DNA of 64,000 bases from Pontibacter sp. FD36 (GCF_015686655.1 NZ_JADPMP010000013.1:124001-188000), one strand, 5' to 3'. Numbered from the stretch's first letter, positions 1 to 9,118 are shown. Translations and numbers: made by a program. Notes: generated by a model not told the origin, from the sequence alone.

Positions 1-1150
1 CGTCAGCCCCGGCCTGCAGCAACTGACTTGCCACCTGCAGTCGTACATCAGGCTGGTAGATCACGCCATAGTCTTCGAGTAGCAACGGAATAAATATGCC
101 GTGCATAAGCGGTGTGCGCAGCCTGAAGTCAAAGTCATAGCCATTCGGCACAGATACCGTGTTGACATAGGCACCATTCTCCAGCGACCGCTTCACGATG
201 TCCGGGTTACGTTCAATGGCTGCCAGTACCAGCTTCTGATCAGAAGACTGGTTGAGGTACTTGAGCTGCTCAAACGCATTGGAACTACCCTGTGAGATGG
301 CTTCGTGGTAAAGTTTGCGTGCTTTTTCTGGCTCAACTTTGCCCAGGTTACCTTCTTCGTAAAGCAAGCCCAAGGTATAGAGTGCTTCTTTTTCACCGAC
401 AGCGGCGCCTTTCTCAAGCCAGTACTTCGCTTGAGCTACATCCTCTTTCACGCCCTCCCCTCTCAGGTATAGGTTAGCCAACGAGGTATAGGCTGCCACA
501 TCGTTTAGTTCAGCGGCTCGTTTGATATAGGTAAAGGCATAGCCTTTATCCTCCATTTCGCCGTAGCCGGTATAGTACATACTGCCCAAGATGCGGTTAC
601 TGAAGGCATCGCCCGCTATGGCCATATCCCGGATGTCGAGGGCGGCACTGCGCATCAGGCGGGTGAAGCGCTGCTTGTCCTCGTCGTTACGCAGGGTCAT
701 CAGTTCTGCCAGGCCAAGGTTGCCATAGAGGCTACTGCCCTCTAGTGCCTTTTCGAACAGGATACGGGCCGTGTCCGGGTCAGCTTTGTAAAACTTCTCA
801 GGGTTGCGCACATAGGCAACTGAGTCGGATGAAATGATCGAGTCGATTGGCGCTCCATCTTCCCGAAGCTCGCCGTACTGGTGCATGCGGCCCATAAAAT
901 AATAAGCAGCTGCCTCATCACGAGCAGCAGCCTGCCTAAACTTGGAATAGGCTTCATTGAATTGCAGACCGATGTAAAGGTCCATAGCCTCCTGCATTTC
1001 CGGAGTGCGCCATACCTGTTTGGCGGAACGTGGCACCTTTGCCTGTCTCAGGGAGTCAGGGATCACCTTGATAACCTGAGTAGTATCGGATTGCGCCACA
1101 GCCAGATGTCCGGCCGGGAGCAGTGCAAGTAGCAAAAGAAGCTTTTTCAT
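1..1150 (-). CDS. Sel1-repeat and ankyrin-like secreted protein (3' end beyond window)
   Basis: The frame is open from an ATG at 1150 to the left edge, at least 383 codons, with its stop outside the window. The start MKKLLLLLALLPAGHLAVAQ is a clear signal peptide, so the product is exported. The middle has Sel1-like helical repeats, for example AYTSLANLYLRGEGVKED followed by AKYWLEKGAAVGEKEALYTL, spaced about 36 residues apart. The last visible part (TPLMHGIF, then LLQAGAD) looks like ankyrin repeats. Such repeats are scaffolds for protein binding, and the partner cannot be told from here. The protein is probably periplasmic. Confidence 0.8.
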   Translation of the reverse strand, partial: MKKLLLLLALLPAGHLAVAQSDTTQVIKVIPDSLRQAKVPRSAKQVWRTPEMQEAMDLYIGLQFNEAYSKFRQAAARDEAAAYYFMGRMHQYGELREDGAPIDSIISSDSVAYVRNPEKFYKADPDTARILFEKALEGSSLYGNLGLAELMTLRNDEDKQRFTRLMRSAALDIRDMAIAGDAFSNRILGSMYYTGYGEMEDKGYAFTYIKRAAELNDVAAYTSLANLYLRGEGVKEDVAQAKYWLEKGAAVGEKEALYTLGLLYEEGNLGKVEPEKARKLYHEAISQGSSNAFEQLKYLNQSSDQKLVLAAIERNPDIVKRSLENGAYVNTVSVPNGYDFDFRLRTPLMHGIFIPLLLEDYGVIYQPDVRLQVASQLLQAGAD

Positions 1151-1222
1151 GCGTGGTATTGGGATCATATATTTTTCAGGTATAGCACAGGTATAAAACC
1201 CGCTCCAACCTTCTCAATTTTA

Positions 1223-1230
1223 CAAAGATA
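1223..1230 (-). promoter_or_regulatory. Bacteroidota -7 promoter element
   Basis: Read on the minus strand this is TATCTTTG, a match to the TAnnTTTG element used by the Bacteroidota primary sigma factor. It lies about 73 bases before the ATG at 1150, so it likely drives the Sel1/ankyrin gene. Two copies of the CAGGTATA motif (1177, 1188) sit inside the predicted leader. Confidence 0.55.
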
Positions 1231-1419
1231 CAGATAATGCGGCGTTTCTCTAAAAAGCCCTGCCCGAAGACACGCAAATGAGAGGCCAAAAACGCATTAC
1301 TTTATAAGAAACCAAAAGCAGGGGCTGTCTGGTTCTCTAAATGTGCAATCGCCGTTCCTAAAACGGATAGGAATGTGTAAATTGCATGGATTATCAAAGT
1401 AGCACGCGGAAGAAAGCAA

Positions 1420-3675
1420 ATGGATTATATTAGTTTACTGAACGAGTCGCAGCGCAAGGCCGTGCTCCACACCGAGGGGCCTGCCATGATCATTGCGGGT
1501 GCCGGCTCAGGCAAAACAAGAGTACTTACTTACCGGATCGCCTACCTGATCAGCCAGGGAGTGGATCCGTTCAACATACTGGCCCTGACCTTTACCAACA
1601 AGGCGGCCAAGGAGATGCGCAACCGTATCGAGAAAGTGATCGGCAACGAGGCCAAGAACATTTGGATGGGTACCTTTCACTCGGTGTTCTCCCGCATCTT
1701 AAGAGCGGAGGCCGATAAAATTGGCTATCCAAAAAGCTTCACCATATACGATACGGACGACTCCAAGACACTCATTCGCAACATTGTGAAGGAGATGAAC
1801 CTGGATGACAAGCTTTATAAGCCGAACATCGTGCTGGGCCGTATCTCATCAGCTAAAAACAAGCTGATTTCGGTGAAGCAGTACCTGAACGATGCGGTAA
1901 TTCAGGCCGACGATGAGGCTGCTATGCGCCCAAAGATCGGTAAGATCTACGAGCAGTATGCGAACCGCTGCTTCAAAGCGGGTGCTATGGACTTCGACGA
2001 TTTGCTGTTCCAGACCAACGTGCTGTTCCGCGATCATCCTGATGCGCTTAACAAGTACCAGAACATCTTTAAGTTTGTGATGGTGGACGAGTATCAGGAT
2101 ACGAACTACTCGCAGTACCTGATCACCCGTAAGCTGGCCGCCCAGAATCGCAACATCGTAGTGGTGGGTGACGATGCGCAGTCCATCTACGCCTTCCGTG
2201 GAGCCGATATCCAGAACATCCTCAATTTTGAGCGCGACTACCCGGAACTGGAGGTGTTCAAGCTGGAGCAGAACTACCGCTCCACCAAGAACATTGTGAA
2301 CGCCGCCAACTCGGTAATCAAGAATAACTCTGCCCAGCTCAAGAAGGACGTGTACACGGACAACGAGCAGGGCCCGCTGATTGAGGTGATCAAAGCCAAC
2401 TCTGATAACGAGGAAGGAAAACTGGTGGCCACGACCATCTTCGAAGACAAGATGAGCAACCACCTCTCCTACGACGATTTCGCCATCCTGTACCGCACCA
2501 ATGCGCAGTCCAGAGCCATGGAGGAAGCCCTTCGCCGCATGAACATCCGGTATAAGATTGTGGGCGGTCTGTCGTTCTACCAGCGCAAGGAAATCAAGGA
2601 TCTGATCGCTTACCTGCGTTTAGTGGTAAACCCGAACGACGAGCAGGCCCTACGCCGCGTGATCAACTACCCAAAACGAGGGATTGGCGAGACGACCGAG
2701 CAGAAGATCTTTGTGACGGCCGATGAGACGAACCACAGCGTATGGGAAGTGATCCAGAACGCCGGTCAGTTCCTGGGCAACCGGGTGGGCACTGCCATCG
2801 AGAACTTCTCGATCATGATCAAAGACTTTGCCCGCATTGCCGATAACACAGATGCCTTTGAGGTAGCCAAGCATGTTGCCAAGCACTCAGGTATAGTCGA
2901 CGACCTGTACCAGGACAAAACCGTAGAGGGCCTCGCCCGTTACGAGAACATACAGGAATTGCTGAACGGTATAAAAGAGTATGTGGACGATCCGGAGAAG
3001 GAAGACAAGAGTCTGTCGGCTTTCCTGCAGGACATCGCCCTGATCACTGATGCCGATACGAAGGCGGATATGGACGGGGAGTTTGTGACCTTGATGACGA
3101 TCCACTCTGCCAAAGGCCTGGAGTTTAAGAACGTGTTCATCGTAGGTATGGAAGAGAACCTCTTCCCGAGCCAGATGATGCTGAACTCCCGCGCAGATCT
3201 GGAAGAGGAAAGACGACTATTTTACGTGGCCATCACCCGCGCCGAGAAAAAGCTATACCTTACTTACGCCACCAGCCGTTACCAGTGGGGCAACCTGCGC
3301 TCCTGCGAGAAGAGTCGCTTCCTCGACGAGATCGATCCGAAGTACCTAAACTTTAAGTATGGTGAGCAGAACACGGCCAGCGGAGGCGGTAATGTGTTTG
3401 ATCGTGTGTTGCAGCGAAAGAGTAGCATCAGCAGTCTGGTGCAGCCACCGGCCCGCAAACAGGCGGCCACGGCCTATACCGCCCCTGCCGATTTTAAACC
3501 GAGCGATACCTCGAATCTGGCGGCTGGTATGAAAGTAGAGCACCCTAAATTCGGCTTTGGCGTAGTATCCAAAATAGACACACAAGGCAACAGCACCAAG
3601 GCTATCATCAACTTCGACGAAGTAGGCGAAAAAACCCTGCTGCTGAGCTTTGCCAAGCTGAGAATTCATAATTGA
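1420..3675 (+). CDS. uvrD: UvrD/PcrA-type DNA helicase
   Basis: A 751-residue superfamily 1A 3'-5' DNA helicase of the UvrD/PcrA family, which acts in excision repair and clears stalled replication. Motifs occur in order: Walker A GAGSGKT near residue 27, Walker B VDEYQDTN near 223, QSIYAFRGADI, the QNYRS motif, and TIHSAKGLEF near 560 before GMEENLFP. The last 60 residues, starting GMKVEHPKFGFGVV, form the small Tudor-like domain typical of PcrA, which contacts RNA polymerase in other bacteria. Length is normal. The ATG at 1420 fits the family's N-terminus; another ATG at 1386 is out of frame. It appears to be a single-gene unit. Confidence 0.95.
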   Translation: MDYISLLNESQRKAVLHTEGPAMIIAGAGSGKTRVLTYRIAYLISQGVDPFNILALTFTNKAAKEMRNRIEKVIGNEAKNIWMGTFHSVFSRILRAEADKIGYPKSFTIYDTDDSKTLIRNIVKEMNLDDKLYKPNIVLGRISSAKNKLISVKQYLNDAVIQADDEAAMRPKIGKIYEQYANRCFKAGAMDFDDLLFQTNVLFRDHPDALNKYQNIFKFVMVDEYQDTNYSQYLITRKLAAQNRNIVVVGDDAQSIYAFRGADIQNILNFERDYPELEVFKLEQNYRSTKNIVNAANSVIKNNSAQLKKDVYTDNEQGPLIEVIKANSDNEEGKLVATTIFEDKMSNHLSYDDFAILYRTNAQSRAMEEALRRMNIRYKIVGGLSFYQRKEIKDLIAYLRLVVNPNDEQALRRVINYPKRGIGETTEQKIFVTADETNHSVWEVIQNAGQFLGNRVGTAIENFSIMIKDFARIADNTDAFEVAKHVAKHSGIVDDLYQDKTVEGLARYENIQELLNGIKEYVDDPEKEDKSLSAFLQDIALITDADTKADMDGEFVTLMTIHSAKGLEFKNVFIVGMEENLFPSQMMLNSRADLEEERRLFYVAITRAEKKLYLTYATSRYQWGNLRSCEKSRFLDEIDPKYLNFKYGEQNTASGGGNVFDRVLQRKSSISSLVQPPARKQAATAYTAPADFKPSDTSNLAAGMKVEHPKFGFGVVSKIDTQGNSTKAIINFDEVGEKTLLLSFAKLRIHN

Positions 3676-3693
3676 GTGAGTTCAGAATTTAGC

Positions 3694-3819
3694 GAATGAG
3701 TGATTTAGTGAATGAGTGATTTTTTTATTTTTGAATGGTGATTGAATGAAAGTTCTTCAATGGATGATTCTTCCATGTATCAAACTTTATAACTCACTCA
3801 TTCACTAAATCACTCATTC
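3694..3819. repeat. 26-base perfect inverted repeat with 74-base loop
   Basis: Arms at 3694-3719 and 3794-3819 are perfect reverse complements. Each arm is itself two copies of GAATGAGTGATTT spaced 16 bases apart. There is no U-tract of terminator type next to the second arm. The element fills the gap between uvrD and the DUF4290 gene and ends just before the promoter of the latter. Two other gaps (7259-7546, 20970-21180) have similar low-complexity inverted arms. Confidence 0.8.
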
Positions 3820-3835
3820 AAAAATAATTTACCCC

Positions 3836-3843
3836 TACATTTG
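3836..3843 (+). promoter_or_regulatory. Bacteroidota -7 promoter element for DUF4290-murA
   Basis: TACATTTG matches TAnnTTTG and ends 19 bases before the ATG at 3863, giving a short leader. It would serve the DUF4290-murA operon. Confidence 0.6.
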
Positions 3844-3862
3844 AGATTCATAAATTGAGATA

Positions 3863-4531
3863 ATGGAAGCAAGTACCACCTTTAAGCAAGACCTGTTGCT
3901 GCGCGAGTACGGCAGAAACGTTCAGGACCTGGTCAACCACATCCTGTCGGTAGAAGACCGCTCAGAGCGCACCCGTCTGTCGCACCTGCTCGTCAACCTG
4001 ATGGCCAAACTAAATCCGCAGTTGCGCGACACACAGGACTTTCAGCAAAAACTATGGAACCACCTCTATGTGATGTCCGGCTCCAAACTCGACGTGGATG
4101 CTCCATACCCACTCAGTGCGATGGAGTACCTCAACGACAAGCCGCAGCCAATGGAGTACCCACTGAGCACGCCCAGGTATAAGCACTATGGCCAGAACGT
4201 GGAGCTACTGATTCAGCGCGCCACAGAGATCGAGGATGATCAGGAGCGTGAAGCCGCGACTATCTCGATCGGTAAACTGATGAAGACGCTGTACCGCTCT
4301 TATAACAAAGACAGCATCACAGACGATGTGATTCTGAACGATATACAGCAGATCTCAAAAGGAAAACTGAACCTGGACCTGGCTATGATCGAGAGCAATA
4401 ACCTGTTCGAATCCGTGAGCAGCAAGTCGCAGGACAGTGGCAGCAACCGTTCGCAGCAGCAGCAAAACCGCGGTGGCGATAACCGTGGCCGCAAAAACAC
4501 CAGAACAACTTCCAATCAACGAAACAAATAG
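3863..4531 (+). CDS. DUF4290 family protein
   Basis: A 222-residue soluble protein recognised as the Bacteroidota-specific DUF4290 family, whose function is not known. The conserved, mostly helical part covers residues 1-180. The last 40 residues are a low-complexity Gln/Asn/Arg tail (SNRSQQQQNRGGDNRGRK), probably disordered and perhaps nucleic-acid binding. It ends six bases before the murA ATG, so the two are almost certainly cotranscribed. There is no signal peptide or membrane segment. Confidence 0.8.
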   Translation: MEASTTFKQDLLLREYGRNVQDLVNHILSVEDRSERTRLSHLLVNLMAKLNPQLRDTQDFQQKLWNHLYVMSGSKLDVDAPYPLSAMEYLNDKPQPMEYPLSTPRYKHYGQNVELLIQRATEIEDDQEREAATISIGKLMKTLYRSYNKDSITDDVILNDIQQISKGKLNLDLAMIESNNLFESVSSKSQDSGSNRSQQQQNRGGDNRGRKNTRTTSNQRNK

Positions 4532-4537
4532 TATTAA

Positions 4538-5842
4538 ATGGCTTCATTTGAAGTAAAAGGCGGTGCAAAGCTGCGCGGAGAAATCATTCCGCAGGGTGCC
4601 AAAAACGAGGCACTGCAGATCCTGTGCGCCGTACTCCTTACCCCCGAGAAAGTAACGATTTCTAATATCCCGGATATCCGCGATGTCAATAAACTGATTG
4701 AACTGCTACAATCGCTTGGTGTGAAGACGGAGCGTTTGGCCCCGGACACTTATACCTTCCAGGCCGATGATATCGACATCAACTTCCTGGACTCCGAGCG
4801 ATTTGTAGAGCTGGGTCGCGCTATCAGAGGTTCCGTGATGATCGTGGGTCCGATGCTGGCCCGATTCGGTAAAGCGAAAATGCCAAAGCCAGGTGGGGAC
4901 AAGATCGGCCGCCGCAGACTTGATACGCACTTTACAGGCTTCGAGAAACTGGGCGCTTCTTTCGAGTACAGCGCTGAAGACGATTTCTTTATGGTTACGT
5001 CACCTGGCCTGAAGGGTGCCTATATGTTGCTCGACGAGGCTTCCGTAACAGGTACAGCCAACATTCTGATGGCCGCCGTATTAGCAGAAGGTACCACCAC
5101 GATCTATAATGCAGCCTGTGAGCCTTACGTGCAGCAACTGTGCCGTATGCTCAACCGCATGGGTGCCAAGATCAGCGGCATCGGTTCCAACCTGCTCGTA
5201 ATCGAGGGGGTGGAGCAGCTTGGAGGCACCGAGCACCGCATGCTGCCTGACATGATTGAGATCGGTTCTTTCATTGGCCTTGCTGCCATGACGGGTTCTG
5301 AGATCACCATCAAAGACTGCCAGATTCCAGAGTTGGGTCTTATACCGGATACTTTCCAGCGTCTGGGCATTAAAATGGAATTCCGTGGCGACGACATCTT
5401 TATACCTGAGCAGGACCGCTACGAAGTAGATACCTACATCGATGGCAGCATCCTGAACATCTCAGACCATACCTGGCCAGGCCTAACGCCTGACCTGCTG
5501 AGCGTTGCTCTTGTAGTGGCTACACAAGCGAAGGGTACGGTACTGGTGCACCAGAAAATGTTCGAGAGCCGCCTGTTCTTTGTGGACAAGCTCATTGACA
5601 TGGGTGCTCAGATTATTCTCTGTGACCCGCACCGCGCTACTGTAATCGGTCAGAACAAGCAGATTCCGCTGCGTGGCATCCGCATGACCTCGCCTGACAT
5701 TCGTGCCGGTGTGGCCTTGCTCATAGCAGCTCTTTCTGCGGAAGGCACCAGCATCATCGACAATGTAGAGCAGATCGACCGCGGCTACCAGAACATCGAT
5801 GGTCGCCTCAACGCACTAGGCGCACAAATCAGAAGAATGTAG
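4538..5842 (+). CDS. murA: UDP-N-acetylglucosamine 1-carboxyvinyltransferase (MurA)
   Basis: A 434-residue enolpyruvyl transferase that adds the enolpyruvyl group of PEP to UDP-GlcNAc, the first committed step of peptidoglycan synthesis, in the cytoplasm. The substrate Lys-Asn pair lies in the N-terminal GAKNEAL (residues 20-26). The catalytic loop reads PKPGGDKIGRRRLDTH. In E. coli the equivalent residue of PGGCTIG is Cys115, but here it is Asp121 (codon 4898-4900). From studies of other MurA proteins, this Cys-to-Asp form stays active but is not alkylated by fosfomycin. Length and the rest of the fold are normal. Confidence 0.95.
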   Translation: MASFEVKGGAKLRGEIIPQGAKNEALQILCAVLLTPEKVTISNIPDIRDVNKLIELLQSLGVKTERLAPDTYTFQADDIDINFLDSERFVELGRAIRGSVMIVGPMLARFGKAKMPKPGGDKIGRRRLDTHFTGFEKLGASFEYSAEDDFFMVTSPGLKGAYMLLDEASVTGTANILMAAVLAEGTTTIYNAACEPYVQQLCRMLNRMGAKISGIGSNLLVIEGVEQLGGTEHRMLPDMIEIGSFIGLAAMTGSEITIKDCQIPELGLIPDTFQRLGIKMEFRGDDIFIPEQDRYEVDTYIDGSILNISDHTWPGLTPDLLSVALVVATQAKGTVLVHQKMFESRLFFVDKLIDMGAQIILCDPHRATVIGQNKQIPLRGIRMTSPDIRAGVALLIAALSAEGTSIIDNVEQIDRGYQNIDGRLNALGAQIRRM

Positions 5843-5886
5843 ATTGTTGATGCAAGGCATTTTGTCTGAGCATTATTTGATAAATA

Positions 5887-5925
5887 AAACGAGAAGAGCA
5901 CCCTAAACAGGTGCTCTTCTTGTTT
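5887..5925 (+). terminator. Intrinsic terminator after murA
   Basis: An inverted repeat with arms at 5887-5902 and 5910-5925 (core AAGAGCACC / GGTGCTCTT, one mismatch), a seven-base loop and a T-rich end. It lies 44 bases after the murA stop. Confidence 0.8.
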
Positions 5926-6044
5926 CTATACCTCTTAATAAGCTCTTCCTATACCTGCTTTTTTCTGTATCAACCGAAAGAGCACGCTCTGCAGCATGCT
6001 CATTTGGTTTTATCCCTTAATGCAATTTATCTATACCTGCAAGC

Positions 6045-7238
6045 TTAGTCTTGCTGCATTTCCTCTTTCCCCTCTCCTCTTCTACTGCCTCGGTACAACT
6101 CATACTTAAGCAAGCGGCAGTCGATAGCGCCATTGTAAAGTGGCGTACGGCGGGAGGCACGCAGACCTATACTTTTGGCAGCATCCAGGTTTCCGGTAAA
6201 TACAAAAGCGTCGAAGCCCTGGTAGTTGTTCTTGAGCGTGTCCCCGATCTGCTTATACAATTGATGTATGTCATCAGACACGATCCGTTCGTTGTAAGGC
6301 GGGTTCATGATCAATACCCCCTCTTCTGCAGAAGCTTCGGTCTTGAAAAAGTCAGCCAGTTCGATTTTGATCACATGGCTCAGTCCGGCATTCTCTATGT
6401 TTTTGCGGGCTGCCAGCACATAGTCCGGATCGATGTCGTACCCAATGATCTGGGCCTGCGGCTCACGCTTTTCTTTGGCCTCGGCCGTTTTCCATACCAT
6501 TTCAAACAGCTCTTCATTGTGATCTTTCCAGCTCTCAAAACCAAAAGGGTCACGGCGGAAGATGCCCGGTGCAATGTTTTGTGCCATCATGGCGGCTTCG
6601 ATCAGAAAAGTGCCGGAGCCAGCCATGGGATCAATAAAAATCGATTTCTTGTCCCAGCCTGACAGGGCGATAATGCCAGCAGCCAACACCTCATTGAGAG
6701 GCGCCACATTGGTTTGCAGGCGGTAACCACGACGGTGCAAAGAGTCGCCTGAAGAGTCCAACGATAAGGTGACCATATTCTCGTGCATGTGCAGGTTCAG
6801 CCGCACATCTGGCCGGATGCGGTCCACGGAAGGTCGCTCACCGGTGGCCTTGCGAAACTGGTCCACGATGGCGTCTTTGGTGAGCTGGGCCACAAACAGC
6901 GAATGCTCGAATGTAGAGTGGCTTACAACGGCATCGATAGCAAAAGTCTGATCCAGGTCCATGATCTCGGCCCAGTTGGTTTTTTGTACCTGCTCGTACA
7001 GGTCGCGCTCGTTGCGAGCCTTAAAATTGCGGATCGGCCTCAGGATGCGGATGGCCGTGCGGCACCACAGGTTGGCTTCGTAGAGCTGGCGCAGGTTACC
7101 CGAGAAAGAAACAGCCCGGTTGCCTACTTTGATAAACTCTACCTCCAGCGCTTCCAGTTCTTTTGCCAATACCTCTTCCAGACCACTGAGCGTTGTGGCA
7201 ATCATGTTAAAATTATCGCTCTGCTTTTGCTTCGCCAT
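6045..7238 (-). CDS. THUMP-domain rRNA methyltransferase, RlmL-type
   Basis: A 397-residue class I SAM-dependent methyltransferase with an N-terminal ferredoxin-like and THUMP RNA-binding region (about residues 10-160). The SAM-binding motif is IDPMAGSGTFLIEAA at 202-216 and the catalytic motif NPPYNERI is at 312-319. It matches the N-terminal half of E. coli RlmL, which makes m2G2445 in 23S rRNA; the RlmK half is absent, as is usual in this phylum. The last residues (RGSRRGEGKEEMQQD) are a charged tail. It is transcribed away from murB from a shared promoter region. Confidence 0.88.
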   Translation of the reverse strand: MAKQKQSDNFNMIATTLSGLEEVLAKELEALEVEFIKVGNRAVSFSGNLRQLYEANLWCRTAIRILRPIRNFKARNERDLYEQVQKTNWAEIMDLDQTFAIDAVVSHSTFEHSLFVAQLTKDAIVDQFRKATGERPSVDRIRPDVRLNLHMHENMVTLSLDSSGDSLHRRGYRLQTNVAPLNEVLAAGIIALSGWDKKSIFIDPMAGSGTFLIEAAMMAQNIAPGIFRRDPFGFESWKDHNEELFEMVWKTAEAKEKREPQAQIIGYDIDPDYVLAARKNIENAGLSHVIKIELADFFKTEASAEEGVLIMNPPYNERIVSDDIHQLYKQIGDTLKNNYQGFDAFVFTGNLDAAKSIGLRASRRTPLYNGAIDCRLLKYELYRGSRRGEGKEEMQQD

Positions 7239-7258
7239 CTGCTATACCTGTTTATGCT

Positions 7259-7546
7259 GCAAAAATAGGGTTTTAAGTTGGGAAGTTAGAAAGGTAAAAA
7301 ATTAGAAAGTTATATTCTTCAGCTAAAAAGCGCCCGAAAGAGCCCTTCCTCCCTTTCTTTTTGAGAAGATACAGCCTTAAAGCTCCCCCTTTTATACTTA
7401 CTGCATCCGTACTAAGGCACTTGGCCCGGATGAATTGAACACTGCTTAAATATTCAGTTTTATACTTTTACGTCTTTCAGGCTAAGTACTCCAGACGGTT
7501 TCACTTTCTATCTTTTAATTTTCTAACTTAGAACCCTTATTTTTGC
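7259..7546. promoter_or_regulatory. Mirror-image divergent promoters inside an imperfect inverted repeat
   Basis: Two -7 elements face outward. TATTTTTG at 7538-7545 lies 16 bases before the murB ATG. Its mirror copy at 7260-7267 (minus strand, also TATTTTTG) lies 21 bases before the rlmL-type ATG. The flanking sequence is also mirrored: 7259-7310 and 7503-7546 are imperfect reverse complements rich in runs such as AAGTTAGAAAG. So both genes start from near-identical promoters. The roughly 190 bases between the arms show no gene. Confidence 0.65.
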
Positions 7547-7561
7547 CTTAAATACCCGCTT

Positions 7562-8578
7562 ATGAAATTCGAGAGAGACTTTTCCCTTAAACCTTACAAT
7601 ACGTTTGGCATTGAAGTGAAGGCCAGGCATTTTGCCCGCTTCGACAGTGTGCAGGAGTTGCAGGAGCTGCTTCAGCGGCCTGAGGTACGGGAAGAGCCGA
7701 AGCTTATATTAGGCGGGGGCAGCAATCTGCTGTTCACCAAAGACTTTGAGGGTATCGTGCTGCTCAACGGCATCAAAGGCATGGAAGTGCTGCACACAGA
7801 GGGCGACCATACCTATGTGCGGGCTGGCGGTGGTGAGAAGTGGCATGATCTGGTGCTCTTTTGCCTCAAGCATGACCTGGGCGGCATCGAGAACATGTCG
7901 CTTATACCGGGTACCGTAGGAGCCGCTCCTTTGCAGAATATTGGTGCCTATGGCGTAGAGCTCAAGGACGTTTTTGTAAATCTGGATGCTGTACAGCTCG
8001 AAACCGGTGAAGTCCATACCTTTGACAAGGAGGCCTGCCAGTTCGGTTATCGTGAAAGTATATTCAAACACAGCCTGAAGGGACAGTATGTTGTGGCAAC
8101 CGTGACACTGCGCCTTCGCAAAAATCCTGAACTGAACACATCTTATGGCGCTATCCAGACTACCCTGCAGGAAATGCAGGTGCAGCAGCCTACCATACAC
8201 GACATAAGTGCCGCCGTTTGCCATATCCGCCGCAGCAAACTCCCTGATCCGGCGCAGATCGGCAATGCGGGCAGCTTCTTCAAAAATCCTGAAATACCGG
8301 TGCTTCTCTTTGACGTGCTCAAGGAAAAGTATCCTGAAATGCCGGCCTACCCTGTGTCTGAAACGAGCGTAAAGGTGCCCGCTGGCTGGCTTATTGAGCA
8401 GTGCGGCTGGAAAGGCAAAGTAATCGAGAACTACGGTGTGCACAAAAATCAGGCACTGGTACTGGTCAACTACGGTGGTGCTAAAGGCGAAAATCTGCTT
8501 CAGCTGGCCCATGATATCATAGCGTCTGTGGAAGAAAAGTTTGGCATCGCGCTGCAGCCGGAAGTAAATATCATGTAG
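7562..8578 (+). CDS. murB: UDP-N-acetylenolpyruvoylglucosamine reductase (MurB, type I)
   Basis: A 338-residue FAD enzyme that reduces the MurA product to UDP-MurNAc with NADPH. The FAD-binding motif LGGGSNLLF is at residues 50-58. IPGTVGAAPLQNIGAYG follows at 115-131, the type I signature YRES at 163-166, and IGNAGSFFKNP at 233-243 with the catalytic Ser. The final acid lies in QPEVNIM. Length matches the E. coli (type I) form. The ATG is set by the nearby promoter at 7538. The substrate-producing murA lies only 3 kb away but in a separate unit. Confidence 0.95.
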   Translation: MKFERDFSLKPYNTFGIEVKARHFARFDSVQELQELLQRPEVREEPKLILGGGSNLLFTKDFEGIVLLNGIKGMEVLHTEGDHTYVRAGGGEKWHDLVLFCLKHDLGGIENMSLIPGTVGAAPLQNIGAYGVELKDVFVNLDAVQLETGEVHTFDKEACQFGYRESIFKHSLKGQYVVATVTLRLRKNPELNTSYGAIQTTLQEMQVQQPTIHDISAAVCHIRRSKLPDPAQIGNAGSFFKNPEIPVLLFDVLKEKYPEMPAYPVSETSVKVPAGWLIEQCGWKGKVIENYGVHKNQALVLVNYGGAKGENLLQLAHDIIASVEEKFGIALQPEVNIM

Positions 8579-8680
8579 CCCTGGCAAACCGGGGAAAATG
8601 CCTAAATTTTTAACTAAACTTCCCTAACTTATTTAAGCAGGCTGCGATATATAGGGTATATCTTAACCGTTCCATACCCT

Positions 8681-9118
8681 ATGAAATTGTATATATTTCG
8701 CTACCTGCTATTATTGCTGGCGCTTCCCCTTACGCTGACTTCCTGTGACGATGATGATCCGGCACCGACCAAAACGGACCTTATTGTGGCCCATGAATGG
8801 CAAGGTGACCGCGTGCTGGTAAACGGCTTTGACGTGTCAGACCGTCCCGAGATCAAAGACATGCTGCTTGACATTAAGAGTACACGCCTGACGTTGCGTC
8901 GCGACGGTACTTACACCGCTGTATACGACCAGGCAGGCTCTACACAGACCACCGTCGGTACCTGGGAGTTCAAGGAAAATGAAACAATCATCTACTTTGA
9001 CCTGCTTGGCGACCTGCAGATAGAGAGCCTAACCGCTACCAATATGGACCTCATCTCTACTGTGAACCGCAACAATACAACGTTCGATGCGAAGGTCCAA
9101 TTTGTGAAAAAAGACTAA
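8681..9118 (+). CDS. Small lipoprotein, lipocalin-like
   Basis: A 145-residue lipoprotein with a signal peptide ending in LTLTSC (lipobox, Cys22), followed by DDDD, an acidic stretch common in Bacteroidota lipoproteins. The mature part has alternating strands with a central pattern of WxG...T...GTWEF, seen in lipocalin-like families of this phylum. It is a tandem paralogue of the next gene (shared TDL, W.G, SD, DIK, GTWEF). No specific function can be given. Confidence 0.75.
   Translation: MKLYIFRYLLLLLALPLTLTSCDDDDPAPTKTDLIVAHEWQGDRVLVNGFDVSDRPEIKDMLLDIKSTRLTLRRDGTYTAVYDQAGSTQTTVGTWEFKENETIIYFDLLGDLQIESLTATNMDLISTVNRNNTTFDAKVQFVKKD

Noticed and set aside
3694..3819. CRISPR-like array
   Set aside because: The repeats are too short, only two per arm, and arranged as an inverted repeat without spacers or cas genes.
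5979..6001. Second terminator after murA (GAGCACGCT / AGCATGCTC)
   Set aside because: One mismatch in a short stem and no clear U-tract; the hairpin at 5887-5925 is sufficient.
7709..8587. 292-codon minus-strand frame opposite murB
   Set aside because: It is the shadow of a well-supported murB; the translation is rich in His/Tyr/Phe without any domain.
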